From contig NZ_CP024201.1 in NCBI RefSeq assembly GCF_002749615.1, positions 62,001 through 126,000 of the forward strand: a stretch of 64,000 nucleotides of DNA, read 5' to 3'. Below the pieces are notes generated by a model. That model had not been told where the DNA came from. It made no database searches and saw only the letters and a list, made by a program, of their open reading frames with translations. Origin of the DNA: Caulobacter mirabilis. GTDB lineage: Bacteria > Pseudomonadota > Alphaproteobacteria > Caulobacterales > Caulobacteraceae. Both the position numbers and the translations under genes were made by a program. Positions 1 through 9,705 of this stretch are shown piece after piece (position 1 is the first letter of the stretch; each line of letters opens with the position of its first letter).

Positions 1-652
1 CGCCTCGCTGCACGAAAGCCTCGCGCAGAAGGACGCGCTGATGCGCGAGATCCATCACCGGGTGAAGAACAACCTCCAGGTCATCAGCTCCCTCCTGAGC
101 ATGCAGGAGCGGGCTCTGGCGGACCCGGCCGCCCGGATGGCGATGAACGACACCCGCCAGCGGATCACCGCCCTGGCCCTGATCTACCGCGCCCTCTACC
201 AAGGCGCCGACATCAAGCACGTCGACCTCAAGCCCTTCCTTGAGGAGCTGACCGGCCAGCTGCTGGCCGGCGATCTGAGTTCGCACGCCAGCGTCCGGAC
301 GGAGGTGCGCGCCGACCGTCTGGTCATCGACCCCGACAAGCTGGCCCCGCTGGCCCTGTTCGCCGTCGAAGCGGTCACCAACGCCCAGAAGCACGCTCTT
401 TCCGAGCGAGGCGGAACGCTGACCGTCGACTTCAAGGTCAACGGCCCCGAGGCCGAGCTGACCATCGCAGACGACGGCGGCGGTCGAGGCTCGCCGCCCG
501 ATCCGGCGACGATCAAGGGTGTCGGCCGCACTCTGATGACGGCCTTCGCGCGCCAGCTGCGCGGCCAGACGACGCTCGAAGCCAACGACCAGGGCGGCCT
601 CACCGCCCGGTTGGTGTTCCCGACGCCGGAGGCCGCGCCCGGCGGAACCTGA
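1..652 (+). CDS. Sensor histidine kinase, HisKA_2 type, C-terminal part (PhyK-like?)
   Basis: The reading frame is open to the left edge, so the start lies outside the window. The visible part begins with the HisKA_2 dimerisation/phosphotransfer helix; EIHHRVKNNLQ holds the phospho-accepting histidine about 16 residues in. A HATPase_c domain follows, with an N-box (EAVTNAQKHA) and a glycine-rich ATP lid (DDGGGRG). Kinases of this class phosphorylate response regulators such as PhyR. The next gene has a sigma-EcfG-like promoter, and the ChpT group is 3 kb away. From memory, Caulobacter keeps phyR-nepR-sigT-phyK close to chpT, so this may be PhyK. That identity is inference, because the sensory N-terminus is not visible. 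Confidence 0.85.
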   Translation, partial: ASLHESLAQKDALMREIHHRVKNNLQVISSLLSMQERALADPAARMAMNDTRQRITALALIYRALYQGADIKHVDLKPFLEELTGQLLAGDLSSHASVRTEVRADRLVIDPDKLAPLALFAVEAVTNAQKHALSERGGTLTVDFKVNGPEAELTIADDGGGRGSPPDPATIKGVGRTLMTAFARQLRGQTTLEANDQGGLTARLVFPTPEAAPGGT

Positions 653-670
653 GTTCCCCGGAGGGCGTTT
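644..670 (+). promoter_or_regulatory. Candidate sigma-EcfG (SigT) promoter
   Basis: GGAAC at 644-648 is followed after 17 bases by CGTT at 666-669. This matches the alphaproteobacterial general-stress sigma consensus GGAAC-N16/17-CGTT. It overlaps the end of the kinase gene and would give a leader of about 40 bases before the entericidin-like ATG at 717. The match is by eye and no expression data are available. Confidence 0.55.
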
Positions 671-716
671 TCTTCACCGTCAGTCAACCGCCCGTGATCG
701 GGCCGAGGAGAATCCG

Positions 717-851
717 ATGCGTAAGCTCGTCATCCTGGCGCTGGCCGCCACCAGTCTTCTCGCCGCCGCCTGCAACACCATCGAGGGCGCCGGCAAGGAC
801 GTGAAGGCCGCCGGCACCGCCGTCGAAAAGACCGCCAAGGACGCCAAGTAG
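717..851 (+). CDS. Entericidin-like small lipoprotein
   Basis: This 44-residue protein has a basic start (MRKL), a hydrophobic segment and a lipobox LAAAC, so it should be exported and lipidated at Cys. The mature part, beginning CNTIEGAGKDV and continuing with alternating Lys/Asp/Ala, is the signature of the entericidin EcnA/B family. These are tiny membrane lipoproteins first described as an antidote/toxin pair. GAGGAG at 705-710 is a good ribosome site six bases before the ATG. In many alphaproteobacteria entericidin-like genes belong to the general stress regulon, which agrees with the promoter motif just upstream. No second entericidin is seen beside it. Confidence 0.85.
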   Translation: MRKLVILALAATSLLAAACNTIEGAGKDVKAAGTAVEKTAKDAK

Positions 852-876
852 CGTCCTTCGCTTCCATCACGCGAAC

Positions 877-903
877 AGGGGCCTCCGCCAAGCGGGGGCC
901 CCT
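877..903. terminator. Bidirectional hairpin terminator
   Basis: A perfect 12-bp stem (877-888 with 892-903) closes a 3-base loop. It lies between the convergent entericidin-like gene and the P450 gene. The T tract is short (two T on the plus side), but position and stem strength make termination for both genes the likely role. Confidence 0.7.
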
Positions 904-909
904 TCTGCA

Positions 910-2193
910 TCAGCGGAACCGGTAGCGGATCGGCAGCGATTTCGGCCCGCTGACGAAGTTGCCCTGGCTGAGCCTGGGCTCGCCCGCGAACTCCAGCGAT
1001 TCCAGACGCGGCAGCAGTTCCTCGAACAGGATCCGCATCTCCATCTTGGCCAGGTGCTGACCGAGGCAGAGATGCGCCCCGTAGCCGAAGGCCAGATGCT
1101 TGTTCGGTTTGCGATCGACGCGGAAGGCGTCCGGGTCCTCGAACACCTCTTCGTCGCGATTGCCCGACGGATAGGCCAGCCACAGCCAGTCGCCTTTGGC
1201 GATCTTCCTGCCGCCCAGCTCCGTGTCGGCCGTCGCCGAGCGCATGAAATGCTTCACCGGCGTGATCCAGCGGATCGACTCGTCGATCAGACCCGGGATC
1301 AGAGACGGGTCGGCCTTCACCTTGGCGAACTCGCCGGGGTTGGCGCACAGGCCCCAGACCGCGCCCGCAGTCGAAGATGACGTCGTGTCGTGGCCGGCGG
1401 TGGCGACGATGACGTAGTAGCTCATCGCCTCGAAGTCGTTGATCGGCTGTCCGTCCAGCTTGGCGTTGGCGATCACGCTCGCCACGTCCTCGCGCGGGCT
1501 GGCCTTGCGATCGTCGGTGATCGCCTTGAAGTACATGAAGAAGTCCGCGATCACCGCCTGGATCTGGGCGAAGGCGTCGGCGTTGTTCATCGCCTCTTGC
1601 CGCTGGCGGTTCAGCTCCGGATCCTGGGCCCCGAACAGCTCCTGCGTCAGCTTCAGCATGCGCGGCTCGTCCTGTGGCGGCACGCCGAGGATCTCCATGA
1701 TCACATGCAGCGGATAGTGCAGGGCGACCTGGTTGACGAAATCGCACTCGCCGCCCAGCGCCGCCATCCGGTCGACGTGTTCGCGGGCGATCTGGCGGAT
1801 GCGGTCCTCCAGCTTGCGGATGTTCTGCGGCAGGAACCACGACTGGGTCATGATCCTGTACTTGGGATGATCCGGGGCATCCATCTGCACCAGCGTCCGC
1901 ACCAGGTGCGGGCTGCCGCCGGTCATGTTGCGCACCATCTGGTCGCCCTCGACCGTGGTGAAGGTCGTGGGCATGTCGCCGGAGTGGAACAGGTCATTCT
2001 GGCGACTGACCTCCAGGATGTCGGCGTGCTTGGTGACCAGCCAGAACGGATAGACGCCCTCCAGCTCGGCCCGGCCCAGCGGCTGGTTGGCCCGCAGCCA
2101 GCGGAAGGCCTCATGGACGCTGTCGTCGCCGTAGTTCTTGGGATCGATCGCCTTCATGGCGATCTCGTCGGGAATGCGATCTGCGCCGCTCAT
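910..2193 (-). CDS. Cytochrome P450
   Basis: A 427-residue soluble bacterial P450 of normal length. It has the I-helix oxygen-activation motif AGHDTTSSS near residue 266, the K-helix ExxR (ESIRW), and the haem-ligand loop FGYGAHLCLG with the cysteine at about residue 376. It would hydroxylate a hydrophobic substrate using electrons from a ferredoxin/ferredoxin-reductase pair, but neither partner is encoded in this window. An AGGAGG ribosome site precedes the ATG. It stands alone on the minus strand, separated from its upstream neighbour by about 95 bases. The substrate cannot be told from sequence; CYP subfamily assignment would need a search. Confidence 0.93.
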   Translation of the reverse strand: MSGADRIPDEIAMKAIDPKNYGDDSVHEAFRWLRANQPLGRAELEGVYPFWLVTKHADILEVSRQNDLFHSGDMPTTFTTVEGDQMVRNMTGGSPHLVRTLVQMDAPDHPKYRIMTQSWFLPQNIRKLEDRIRQIAREHVDRMAALGGECDFVNQVALHYPLHVIMEILGVPPQDEPRMLKLTQELFGAQDPELNRQRQEAMNNADAFAQIQAVIADFFMYFKAITDDRKASPREDVASVIANAKLDGQPINDFEAMSYYVIVATAGHDTTSSSTAGAVWGLCANPGEFAKVKADPSLIPGLIDESIRWITPVKHFMRSATADTELGGRKIAKGDWLWLAYPSGNRDEEVFEDPDAFRVDRKPNKHLAFGYGAHLCLGQHLAKMEMRILFEELLPRLESLEFAGEPRLSQGNFVSGPKSLPIRYRFR

Positions 2194-2289
2194 GTCCGTC
2201 TCCTCCTGCCCTCGGCGCGAAGAGTGCAGGCGTGACGCGAGGGAAGCAAAGGGGAAGCGAACGGCGTTCGCCCGGTCAGAGACGCCGGA

Positions 2290-3117
2290 TCAGGCGGCGA
2301 CCCGGAACGAGGGGTCGCGCGTGAACAGGCCGGGCCGGCCGGCGACCGGCCGCAGGGCGTTGGTCGCGCCGGCGATGCTCTCGTCCTCGCCCAGGATCAG
2401 GACCCCGTCGGCCGGCAGCGCAGCGGCCAGCCCTTCCAGCACGCGCTGGCGGAAGCCCTCGTCGAGCGCCCCCAGCACATAGCGGCACAGGATCAGGTCG
2501 AACCGGCCCACCGCCGACAGGTCGGCCGCCAGGTTCAGCCGCCGCCAACGGACCCGCTGACGGATGCGCGGCGACAGGCGCCAGTTCTCCTCGATCTTCT
2601 CGAAGTGCTGGATCAGCAGCCGGATCGGCAGGCCGCGCTGGACCTCGAACTGGGTGTAGACCCCGGACTGCGCCTTCTCGAGGCAGCGCTCCGACAAGTC
2701 CGAGCCGTAGATCTCGATCCGGCAGCCAGGCTCCAGACCCCGCCCCTCTTCGGCGATCATGGCCAGGGAATAGGCCTCCTGGCCCGTGGCGCAGCCGGCG
2801 CTCCAGATGCGGATCGGATTGGGGCCCCGCAGCCGCGACAGGGTCGGCAGGACATCGTCCCGGATCTGTTCGAAGGCCGGCTTGTCGCGGAAGAAGGCCG
2901 TCTCGTTCAGGGTCATGGCCTCGACCACGGCCCAGATCAGCGCCTCCTCGCGGCGCGCCTTCAGCCCGGCGATCAGCTCCTCGATCGAACCGTAGCCTTC
3001 GCGCCGGGCCAGCGGCGCCAGGCGGCTTTCCATCAGATAGGTCTTGGCCGGGTCGACCTTCATCCCCGCCCGCGCCTTGCACAGGGCCGCGACCAGCTGG
3101 ATATCCTCGGGCGTCAT
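2290..3117 (-). CDS. CheR-type protein-glutamate methyltransferase
   Basis: This 275-residue protein has the CheR layout. A short all-alpha N-terminal domain is followed by a SAM-binding Rossmann domain with WSAGCATGQEAYS as motif I, then FDLILCRYVL. CheR enzymes methylate glutamates on chemoreceptors. The N-terminal segment MTPEDIQLVAALC and the absence of nearby receptor, CheA or CheW genes argue that this copy is not part of a standard chemotaxis operon. The ATG at 3117 overlaps the end of the CheY-like gene by four bases, so the two are translationally coupled. A longer reading frame to 3360 is only a shadow of that gene. Confidence 0.88.
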   Translation of the reverse strand: MTPEDIQLVAALCKARAGMKVDPAKTYLMESRLAPLARREGYGSIEELIAGLKARREEALIWAVVEAMTLNETAFFRDKPAFEQIRDDVLPTLSRLRGPNPIRIWSAGCATGQEAYSLAMIAEEGRGLEPGCRIEIYGSDLSERCLEKAQSGVYTQFEVQRGLPIRLLIQHFEKIEENWRLSPRIRQRVRWRRLNLAADLSAVGRFDLILCRYVLGALDEGFRQRVLEGLAAALPADGVLILGEDESIAGATNALRPVAGRPGLFTRDPSFRVAA

Positions 3118-3479
3118 GCCAGGCCCGCCTCGGCGAACTTGGCCGCGATGATGTCGCCGTCGAAGGGCTTCATGATGTACTCGGCCGCGCCGGCGTCCAG
3201 CGCCTCGCGGATTCGCTGCGGATCGGTCTCGACCGTGCAGAACACGACCCGGGGCGCGTCGCCGCCGGGCTCGGCCCGCAGGGTGCGCAGAAACTCCAGC
3301 CCGTTCATCACCGGCATGTTCCAGTCGAGCAGGATGGCGTCGGGCATGGCCGCGCGGCACCAGGCGAGCGCCTCCAGCCCGTCGGACGCCTCGGCGATCT
3401 CGAAGCCGAGGTCCTCCAGGATGCGGCGGGCCACCTTGCGGATCACCCGGCTGTCATCGACCAGCAGGCAGGTTTTCAA
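3114..3479 (-). CDS. Single-domain CheY-like response regulator
   Basis: A 121-residue stand-alone receiver domain. The acidic pocket is D8/D9, the phospho-acceptor is D52 in LLDWNMP, the switch threonine is T82 and the conserved lysine is K104 in MKPF. It has no output domain, so it must act by protein contact or as a phosphate relay or sink. It sits between chpT and a cheR-like gene and overlaps the latter by ATGA. From memory the same trio neighbours chpT in Caulobacter crescentus. Whether ChpT passes phosphate to it is unknown. Confidence 0.92.
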   Translation of the reverse strand: MKTCLLVDDSRVIRKVARRILEDLGFEIAEASDGLEALAWCRAAMPDAILLDWNMPVMNGLEFLRTLRAEPGGDAPRVVFCTVETDPQRIREALDAGAAEYIMKPFDGDIIAAKFAEAGLA

Positions 3480-3570
3480 GACGGTGCGCGCTCCTTCCCT
3501 GCCGACCGTTGTGCCCTGCGTCGGTTAACGGCTTGTGAGGGACGGCGGGACAACCCGGCCGCTAGACCCC

Positions 3571-4257
3571 CTAGAGCGGCGCGAAGGCCGCCAGGGAGAC
3601 CCGATCCTCGCCGGTCTCGGCGGCCACGCGGCCTCCGGCCTGGCGCGCGATCAGGTGCAGATAGTAGGCCTGGACCCAAGCCCCGCCGACCGCTTCGCCG
3701 CGATCCTGGCCCTGCAGGCCGCGCAGGACCTCCGGCTTCAGGCGGGCGCGGGGACCGGTCGCCTCGACGCTGATGGCCAGCCGGTCGCCGGCCTCGACCG
3801 CGCGGATCGTCGCCTTGCCGCCCATGGGCAGCGCTCCGGCGGCGATCTGAGCCAGGTTCATCAGAATGCGGGCGGCGGGCTTGTTGACCCCGGCCGGCTC
3901 GACCTTCCACTCCAGGTCCGGGCGGACATGGGCGTAGACGCCCTGGGCCAGCTTCTCCAGTTCGCGGGCGTCGAAGACCTCGGCGCTGTTCGAGGCGCCG
4001 AAGGCCACGCGGCTGAACTGCAGCAGGTCGGCCAGCTTCCGGGCGCTCTGGGCGATCAGGTTCATGGCGTCCTCGCGCATGTCCTGGGCCGAGGGGTCCT
4101 CCAGCAGGTCCAGGCCAGAGACCACCGCGCTCGCCGGACTGATGAAGTCGTGGCACAGGCGCGCGGCGATCTGGGCGGCCAGTTCCGCGGCGTCGGGAAG
4201 GGCTTCCGCGGGTTCGGAAACCTCGGCAGGCGTGGCGGCGGCGGTCTGGTCGGTCAT
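3571..4257 (-). CDS. chpT: Histidine phosphotransferase ChpT
   Basis: The 228-residue product has the ChpT arrangement. An N-terminal helical hairpin carries the phospho-histidine in LCHDFISPASA (His36), followed by a degenerate HATPase-like fold that lacks ATP-binding boxes. In Caulobacter, ChpT takes phosphate from the hybrid kinase CckA and passes it to the master regulators CtrA and CpdR. The ATG at 4255-4257 (MTDQ) is preferred over an upstream in-frame start because family members begin near this point. It is divergent from the DUF3553 gene with only 65 bases between them, which must hold both promoters. CtrA-type boxes elsewhere in the window (33.9-34.2 kb) fit a CckA-ChpT-CtrA system. 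Confidence 0.92.
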   Translation of the reverse strand: MTDQTAAATPAEVSEPAEALPDAAELAAQIAARLCHDFISPASAVVSGLDLLEDPSAQDMREDAMNLIAQSARKLADLLQFSRVAFGASNSAEVFDARELEKLAQGVYAHVRPDLEWKVEPAGVNKPAARILMNLAQIAAGALPMGGKATIRAVEAGDRLAISVEATGPRARLKPEVLRGLQGQDRGEAVGGAWVQAYYLHLIARQAGGRVAAETGEDRVSLAAFAPL

Positions 4258-4322
4258 GGCCCCGGAAATTGCCCTGATTTGAGACGTTGGCAAACGGTGA
4301 GCAGCCCCCTAGGACACCCGTC

Positions 4323-4511
4323 ATGGACCCGTTCATCGAACCCGGCGCCCTGGTGCGCCATCCGGATCGCGCGGACTGGGGCCTGGGCCAGGTGCAGTCG
4401 GTGGTCGGACGTCGCGTGACGGTCGACTTCGAGGAGGCCGGCAAGCAGACCATCGATGCGTCGGTCGTGCGTCTGATTTTCGTGGCCGACGACCCGAGGG
4501 ACGCCCGATGA
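4323..4511 (+). CDS. DUF3553 small protein
   Basis: A 62-residue protein that starts MDPFIEPGALVRHPDR and continues with GLGQVQSVVG and a VDFEEAGKQTI strand. This matches the DUF3553 family, a small beta-barrel-like domain of unknown function widespread in alphaproteobacteria. The ATG at 4323 is chosen because the family begins here; upstream codons (MANGEQPPRTPV) are not conserved-looking. The stop overlaps the cysQ start (ATGA), indicating coupled translation. Confidence 0.85.
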   Translation: MDPFIEPGALVRHPDRADWGLGQVQSVVGRRVTVDFEEAGKQTIDASVVRLIFVADDPRDAR

Positions 4512-5284
4512 GCACCGCCCATGACGCCGATATCGGCCGCATCCTGGCCGACATCGTCGAGGAGGCCGGCCGGCTGGTCCTGCCCTACTGGCGCTCGGAG
4601 CTCGAGGTCATCCAGAAGGCCGACTCCAGCCCGGTGACCGAAGCCGACCGCGCCGGCGAACGGCTGATCCTGCAACGGCTGGAAGAGGCCTTCCCCGGCG
4701 CCTGCGTCGTCTCGGAGGAACACGCCAGCGAGTACGGCACGCCCGAGGCGGTGGGACCGCGCTTCTTCCTGGCCGACCCGGTCGACGGCACCAAGGCCTT
4801 CGTGCGCGGCGATCCCAACTTCACGGTCAACATCGGCCTGGTGGTCGACCGCAAGCCGGTCGCCGGCGCCGTCTGCGCCCCGGCCAGCGGCGAGACCTGG
4901 TTCACGACCGCCGGCGGCGCCCGCAAGCGCGGCATGGGCGAGACGGTGGACATCCCGGTGAACGTTCGCGCCTGGCCCAAGGGCGCGGCGATCGCCCTGG
5001 TCAGCCACACCATGAAGGAAGAGACCGCCGTCAAGCTGGCCAACGAGTACGGCTTCGACCTGCGCGAGCCGATGGACAGCTCGATCAAGTTCTGCCGCAT
5101 CGCCGAGGGAGCAGCCGACATCTACCCGCGGCACGGACCGACCAGCGAGTGGGACATCTGCGCGGCCCAGGCGGTGCTGGAAGCGGCCGGCGGCAAGGTC
5201 ACGGCCTACGGCGGCGGCGACTTCCTGTACGGCAAGGCCGACGAGCGGTTCCTGAACGGCTGGTTCGTGGCGCGCGGCGGCTAG
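4508..5284 (+). CDS. cysQ: 3'(2'),5'-bisphosphate nucleotidase CysQ
   Basis: A 258-residue member of the inositol-monophosphatase superfamily. Metal-binding motifs appear in order: SEEH, DPVDGTKAF and WDICAAQAVLEAAGG. The DPVDGTKAF form and the segment RHGPTSEWD point to CysQ rather than to histidinol-phosphatase or inositol monophosphatase. CysQ hydrolyses 3'-phosphoadenosine 5'-phosphate (PAP), a by-product of sulfate activation and sulfotransferase reactions, to AMP. It is coupled by a four-base overlap to the DUF3553 gene. A sulfotransferase-like gene at 37.4 kb would produce PAP if it uses PAPS. Confidence 0.9.
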   Translation: MSTAHDADIGRILADIVEEAGRLVLPYWRSELEVIQKADSSPVTEADRAGERLILQRLEEAFPGACVVSEEHASEYGTPEAVGPRFFLADPVDGTKAFVRGDPNFTVNIGLVVDRKPVAGAVCAPASGETWFTTAGGARKRGMGETVDIPVNVRAWPKGAAIALVSHTMKEETAVKLANEYGFDLREPMDSSIKFCRIAEGAADIYPRHGPTSEWDICAAQAVLEAAGGKVTAYGGGDFLYGKADERFLNGWFVARGG

Positions 5285-5851
5285 GGTCTTCGGTGTCTCG
5301 CCTGCGAGGGTCGGCGGGGTTCTGGGGACTTGGATGCGGGGATAGGTCGGGGGCGAGGGCCTACCGGCTATCGGGCCGTCCTGTCCGCAGGCCATGAGGC
5401 GCGCATCGGGGATCCCTTGCGACGGAAGGGTTTTCGCCGTTTCCGAGTTTCCGACGATCGCGCTCATGGACGGAGTCTAGCGCCGTGACGGGCCACGGGG
5501 ATTGAACCGCCGCCGCGAAGGGGCCGGTTGTCGCCGAATGTCCCGCCATGTCCCCGGACTATAGGTCCCGGGAGTCCTCCCCCGATCCTCTCCCATCGGG
5601 AGAGGGGGACCACCCGAAGGGTGGTGGAGAGGGTCCTCGGCATTTGGCCCCCTCCACCATGCTTTGCATGGTCCCCCTCCCCCAGGGGGAGGACCCACCT
5701 TTCATCTCATGGATGTCAGCGTGCCGGCCGAGCCGGGTCAGTCTAGGACGGGCCTCGGGCCCGCCGCTCCGCGGCCGCGCGCACGCGCGGTCCTTGAGTG
5801 ACCCGGATCGACCGGCGATCGTCTCGCCATGAGGTGAAGGGGTTGGCAGGG
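5285..5851. other. 567-bp intergenic region without a convincing gene
   Basis: No open frame here shows a recognisable product. The right half holds the palindromic repeat described at 5571-5697 and a second very GC-rich palindromic stretch at about 5750-5815. The left half (5285-5560) shows no motif I can name. Confidence 0.6.
5571..5697. repeat. Intergenic multi-hairpin repeat, family A (copy 1)
   Basis: Four short palindromes follow one another: CTCCCATCGGGAG, ACCACCCGAAGGGTGGT, ACCATGCTTTGCATGGT and CCTCCCCCAGGGGGAGG. The outer arms (CCTCCCCC... and ...GGGGGAGG) can pair with each other, giving a cruciform-like element. A similar element occurs at 9569-9690. Such elements are common in Caulobacteraceae intergenic space and are probably immobile or non-autonomous repeats. 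Confidence 0.65.
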
Positions 5852-6196
5852 CTACCGCTTGCGGTGTCGCAGCCAAACTTCCTCGAACATCTCGGCGTCT
5901 GTTTGAACGAGCGTTATCCGCTCGCCGCAGTCCTCGATTCCGCCAGGACTCATGACTGCCCGCATTTCCCTGGTCGCTTCGAGGAAACTGCCTTCGACGA
6001 GGCTATCGACCCCGGGGAGGTCATTCTCTCGTCCAATATAGTCTCCGACACATTGAGCCATCCCGGAGCCATCTCGGAAAACGTCGACAATGCGCGGTAC
6101 ATCACCAGCGCCGTCCACTTCGTAGAACATGACGACAGGGTCTCCGACGTGAGTATGCGTCCAGTCGCAGCGCCAATAGCTGTGCGCCGCAGTCAC
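5852..6196 (-). CDS. Hypothetical protein, DUF6881-like
   Basis: A 114-residue soluble protein with W-T-H near the start, GDPVVMFYEVD, then IVDVFRDGS and a C-terminal EEVW. This pattern resembles the DUF6881 family (W-H...P-LYSE-D...R-VE-F-DG...F--VW), a small domain often scattered in accessory genome. The start codon is GTG and overlaps the dapB stop by four bases. Base composition is visibly less GC-rich than its neighbours and it sits against a repeat-rich gap, so it may have been gained by transfer. Function is unknown and the family call is by pattern only. Confidence 0.6.
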   Translation of the reverse strand: MTAAHSYWRCDWTHTHVGDPVVMFYEVDGAGDVPRIVDVFRDGSGMAQCVGDYIGRENDLPGVDSLVEGSFLEATREMRAVMSPGGIEDCGERITLVQTDAEMFEEVWLRHRKR

Positions 6197-6981
6197 CCCC
6201 GCATCCCCAGCACATCCTGCATGTCATAGGCCCCGGCGCCCTTGCCGGCCGCCCATTTTGCCGCGACCACGGCGCCCCGGGCGAACAACGACCGGTCCCG
6301 CGCCGAGTGGCTCAGGGTCAGGATTTCCTCATCGCCGGCGAACACCACGCTGTGCTCGCCGATGATGTCGCCGCCGCGGACAACCGAGAAGCCGATCTCG
6401 CCCTCCGTACGAGGCCCGGTCAGGCCGTGACGGGCCGGAACCTGGACGTCGGCGAGGTTCACGCAGCGCCCTTCGGCCGCCGCCTCGCCCAGCATCAGGG
6501 CCGTGCCCGAGGGGGCGTCGACCTTGCGGCGGTGGTGGGCCTCGAACACCTCGATATCGAAGTCGCGCGGGTCCAGCGCCGCGGCCGCCTGGCGGGTCAG
6601 GCCGATCAGCAGATTGACCCCCAGCGAGAAGTTGCCGGCCCGGACCACGGCGATCCGCTCGCCGGCCTGGTCGATCCGGCGGGCCTGGTCCGGCGACAGG
6701 CCGGTCGAGCCGATCACCAGGGCGACGCCGCCGCGGCCGGCGGCCTTCTCGGCCAGGGCGACCGAGGCCTCGGGCGTGGTGAAGTCGATGACCACGTCCG
6801 CCAAGGCCAGCGCCTCGTCGATCGAGACCAGCCCCTCCCCGTCCACGCCGGGCCGCTCGTAGCGGGCGACGACCACGACGTCGTCGCGGCCCTCGCACAG
6901 TTTCGCCACCGCCTGGCCCATGCGGCCGAGGGCGCCGGCGACGGCGATCTTCACGGGGGCGGAGGCGGCGGTCTGGGTCAT
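6193..6981 (-). CDS. dapB: 4-hydroxy-tetrahydrodipicolinate reductase
   Basis: A 262-residue enzyme of lysine and diaminopimelate synthesis. It has an N-terminal NAD(P)-binding Rossmann motif (GALGRMGQAV), the dimer/active-site signature EAHHRRKVDAPSGTA and the GEIGFSVVRGG stretch. It reduces the dapA-derived intermediate to tetrahydrodipicolinate and so feeds peptidoglycan synthesis. Length and motifs are complete. It overlaps the DUF6881-like gene by four bases; the maeB gene is divergent with about 210 bases between. Confidence 0.95.
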   Translation of the reverse strand: MTQTAASAPVKIAVAGALGRMGQAVAKLCEGRDDVVVVARYERPGVDGEGLVSIDEALALADVVIDFTTPEASVALAEKAAGRGGVALVIGSTGLSPDQARRIDQAGERIAVVRAGNFSLGVNLLIGLTRQAAAALDPRDFDIEVFEAHHRRKVDAPSGTALMLGEAAAEGRCVNLADVQVPARHGLTGPRTEGEIGFSVVRGGDIIGEHSVVFAGDEEILTLSHSARDRSLFARGAVVAAKWAAGKGAGAYDMQDVLGMRG

Positions 6982-7189
6982 GGCCGCAAGCTCTACAGGC
7001 CCGGCCGCCGGTTGTCAGCGCCCGGCCCATGCCCTGGGCTCATGACCCCCTGAACGAAACTTCCCGGACGTCCCTGTTGTCCCCGCTTTACGCGGCCGTT
7101 AGGTTGCGCGTCCTTCTCCAGACCAATGGGGCGTACGGCGCAGGCCGGCAAAGCGTCCCGCTATGCGTTGAGGACGCCTCCAAAGCCTT

Positions 7190-9484
<2,295 letters not shown>

Positions 9485-9568
9485 GGCCATGACCGCATGA
9501 GGATCAGCCAAGTGACCGCCTACCCGCTTTGACGCCCTCGATGAATGGGCCGGAGCGGTTCATTCATC

Positions 9569-9690
9569 GGGATGCTCCCCTCTGGGGGAGCTGGCGGCCC
9601 GGAGGGCCGACTGAGGGGGTGTTTCGCCATTGAACCCCCTCCGTCTCGCCTTCGGCGAGCCACCTCCCCCACAGGGGAGGATCCGTCATC
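9569..9690. repeat. Intergenic multi-hairpin repeat, family A (copy 2)
   Basis: This repeat is built like the element at 5571-5697: CTCCCCTCTGGGGGAG, a GGCCCGGAGGGCC hairpin, CTCGCCTTCGGCGAG, and CCTCCCCCACAGGGGAGG. It fills most of the gap between maeB and the Hsp70-like gene. The outer arms can again pair. It may also act as transcription terminator for maeB. Confidence 0.65.
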
Positions 9691-9705
9691 TCAGGGATCA
9701 CCCTC

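Noticed and set aside
3476..5467. A 663-codon minus-strand frame across chpT, DUF3553 and cysQ
   Set aside because: It spans three recognised genes in other frames and has no family-like composition.
5361..5549. A 62-codon frame in the cysQ downstream gap
   Set aside because: No ribosome site, no recognisable product and a composition typical of random GC-rich sequence.
5571..5697. A CRISPR-like array
   Set aside because: The units are different palindromes without regular spacers, and no cas genes are present.
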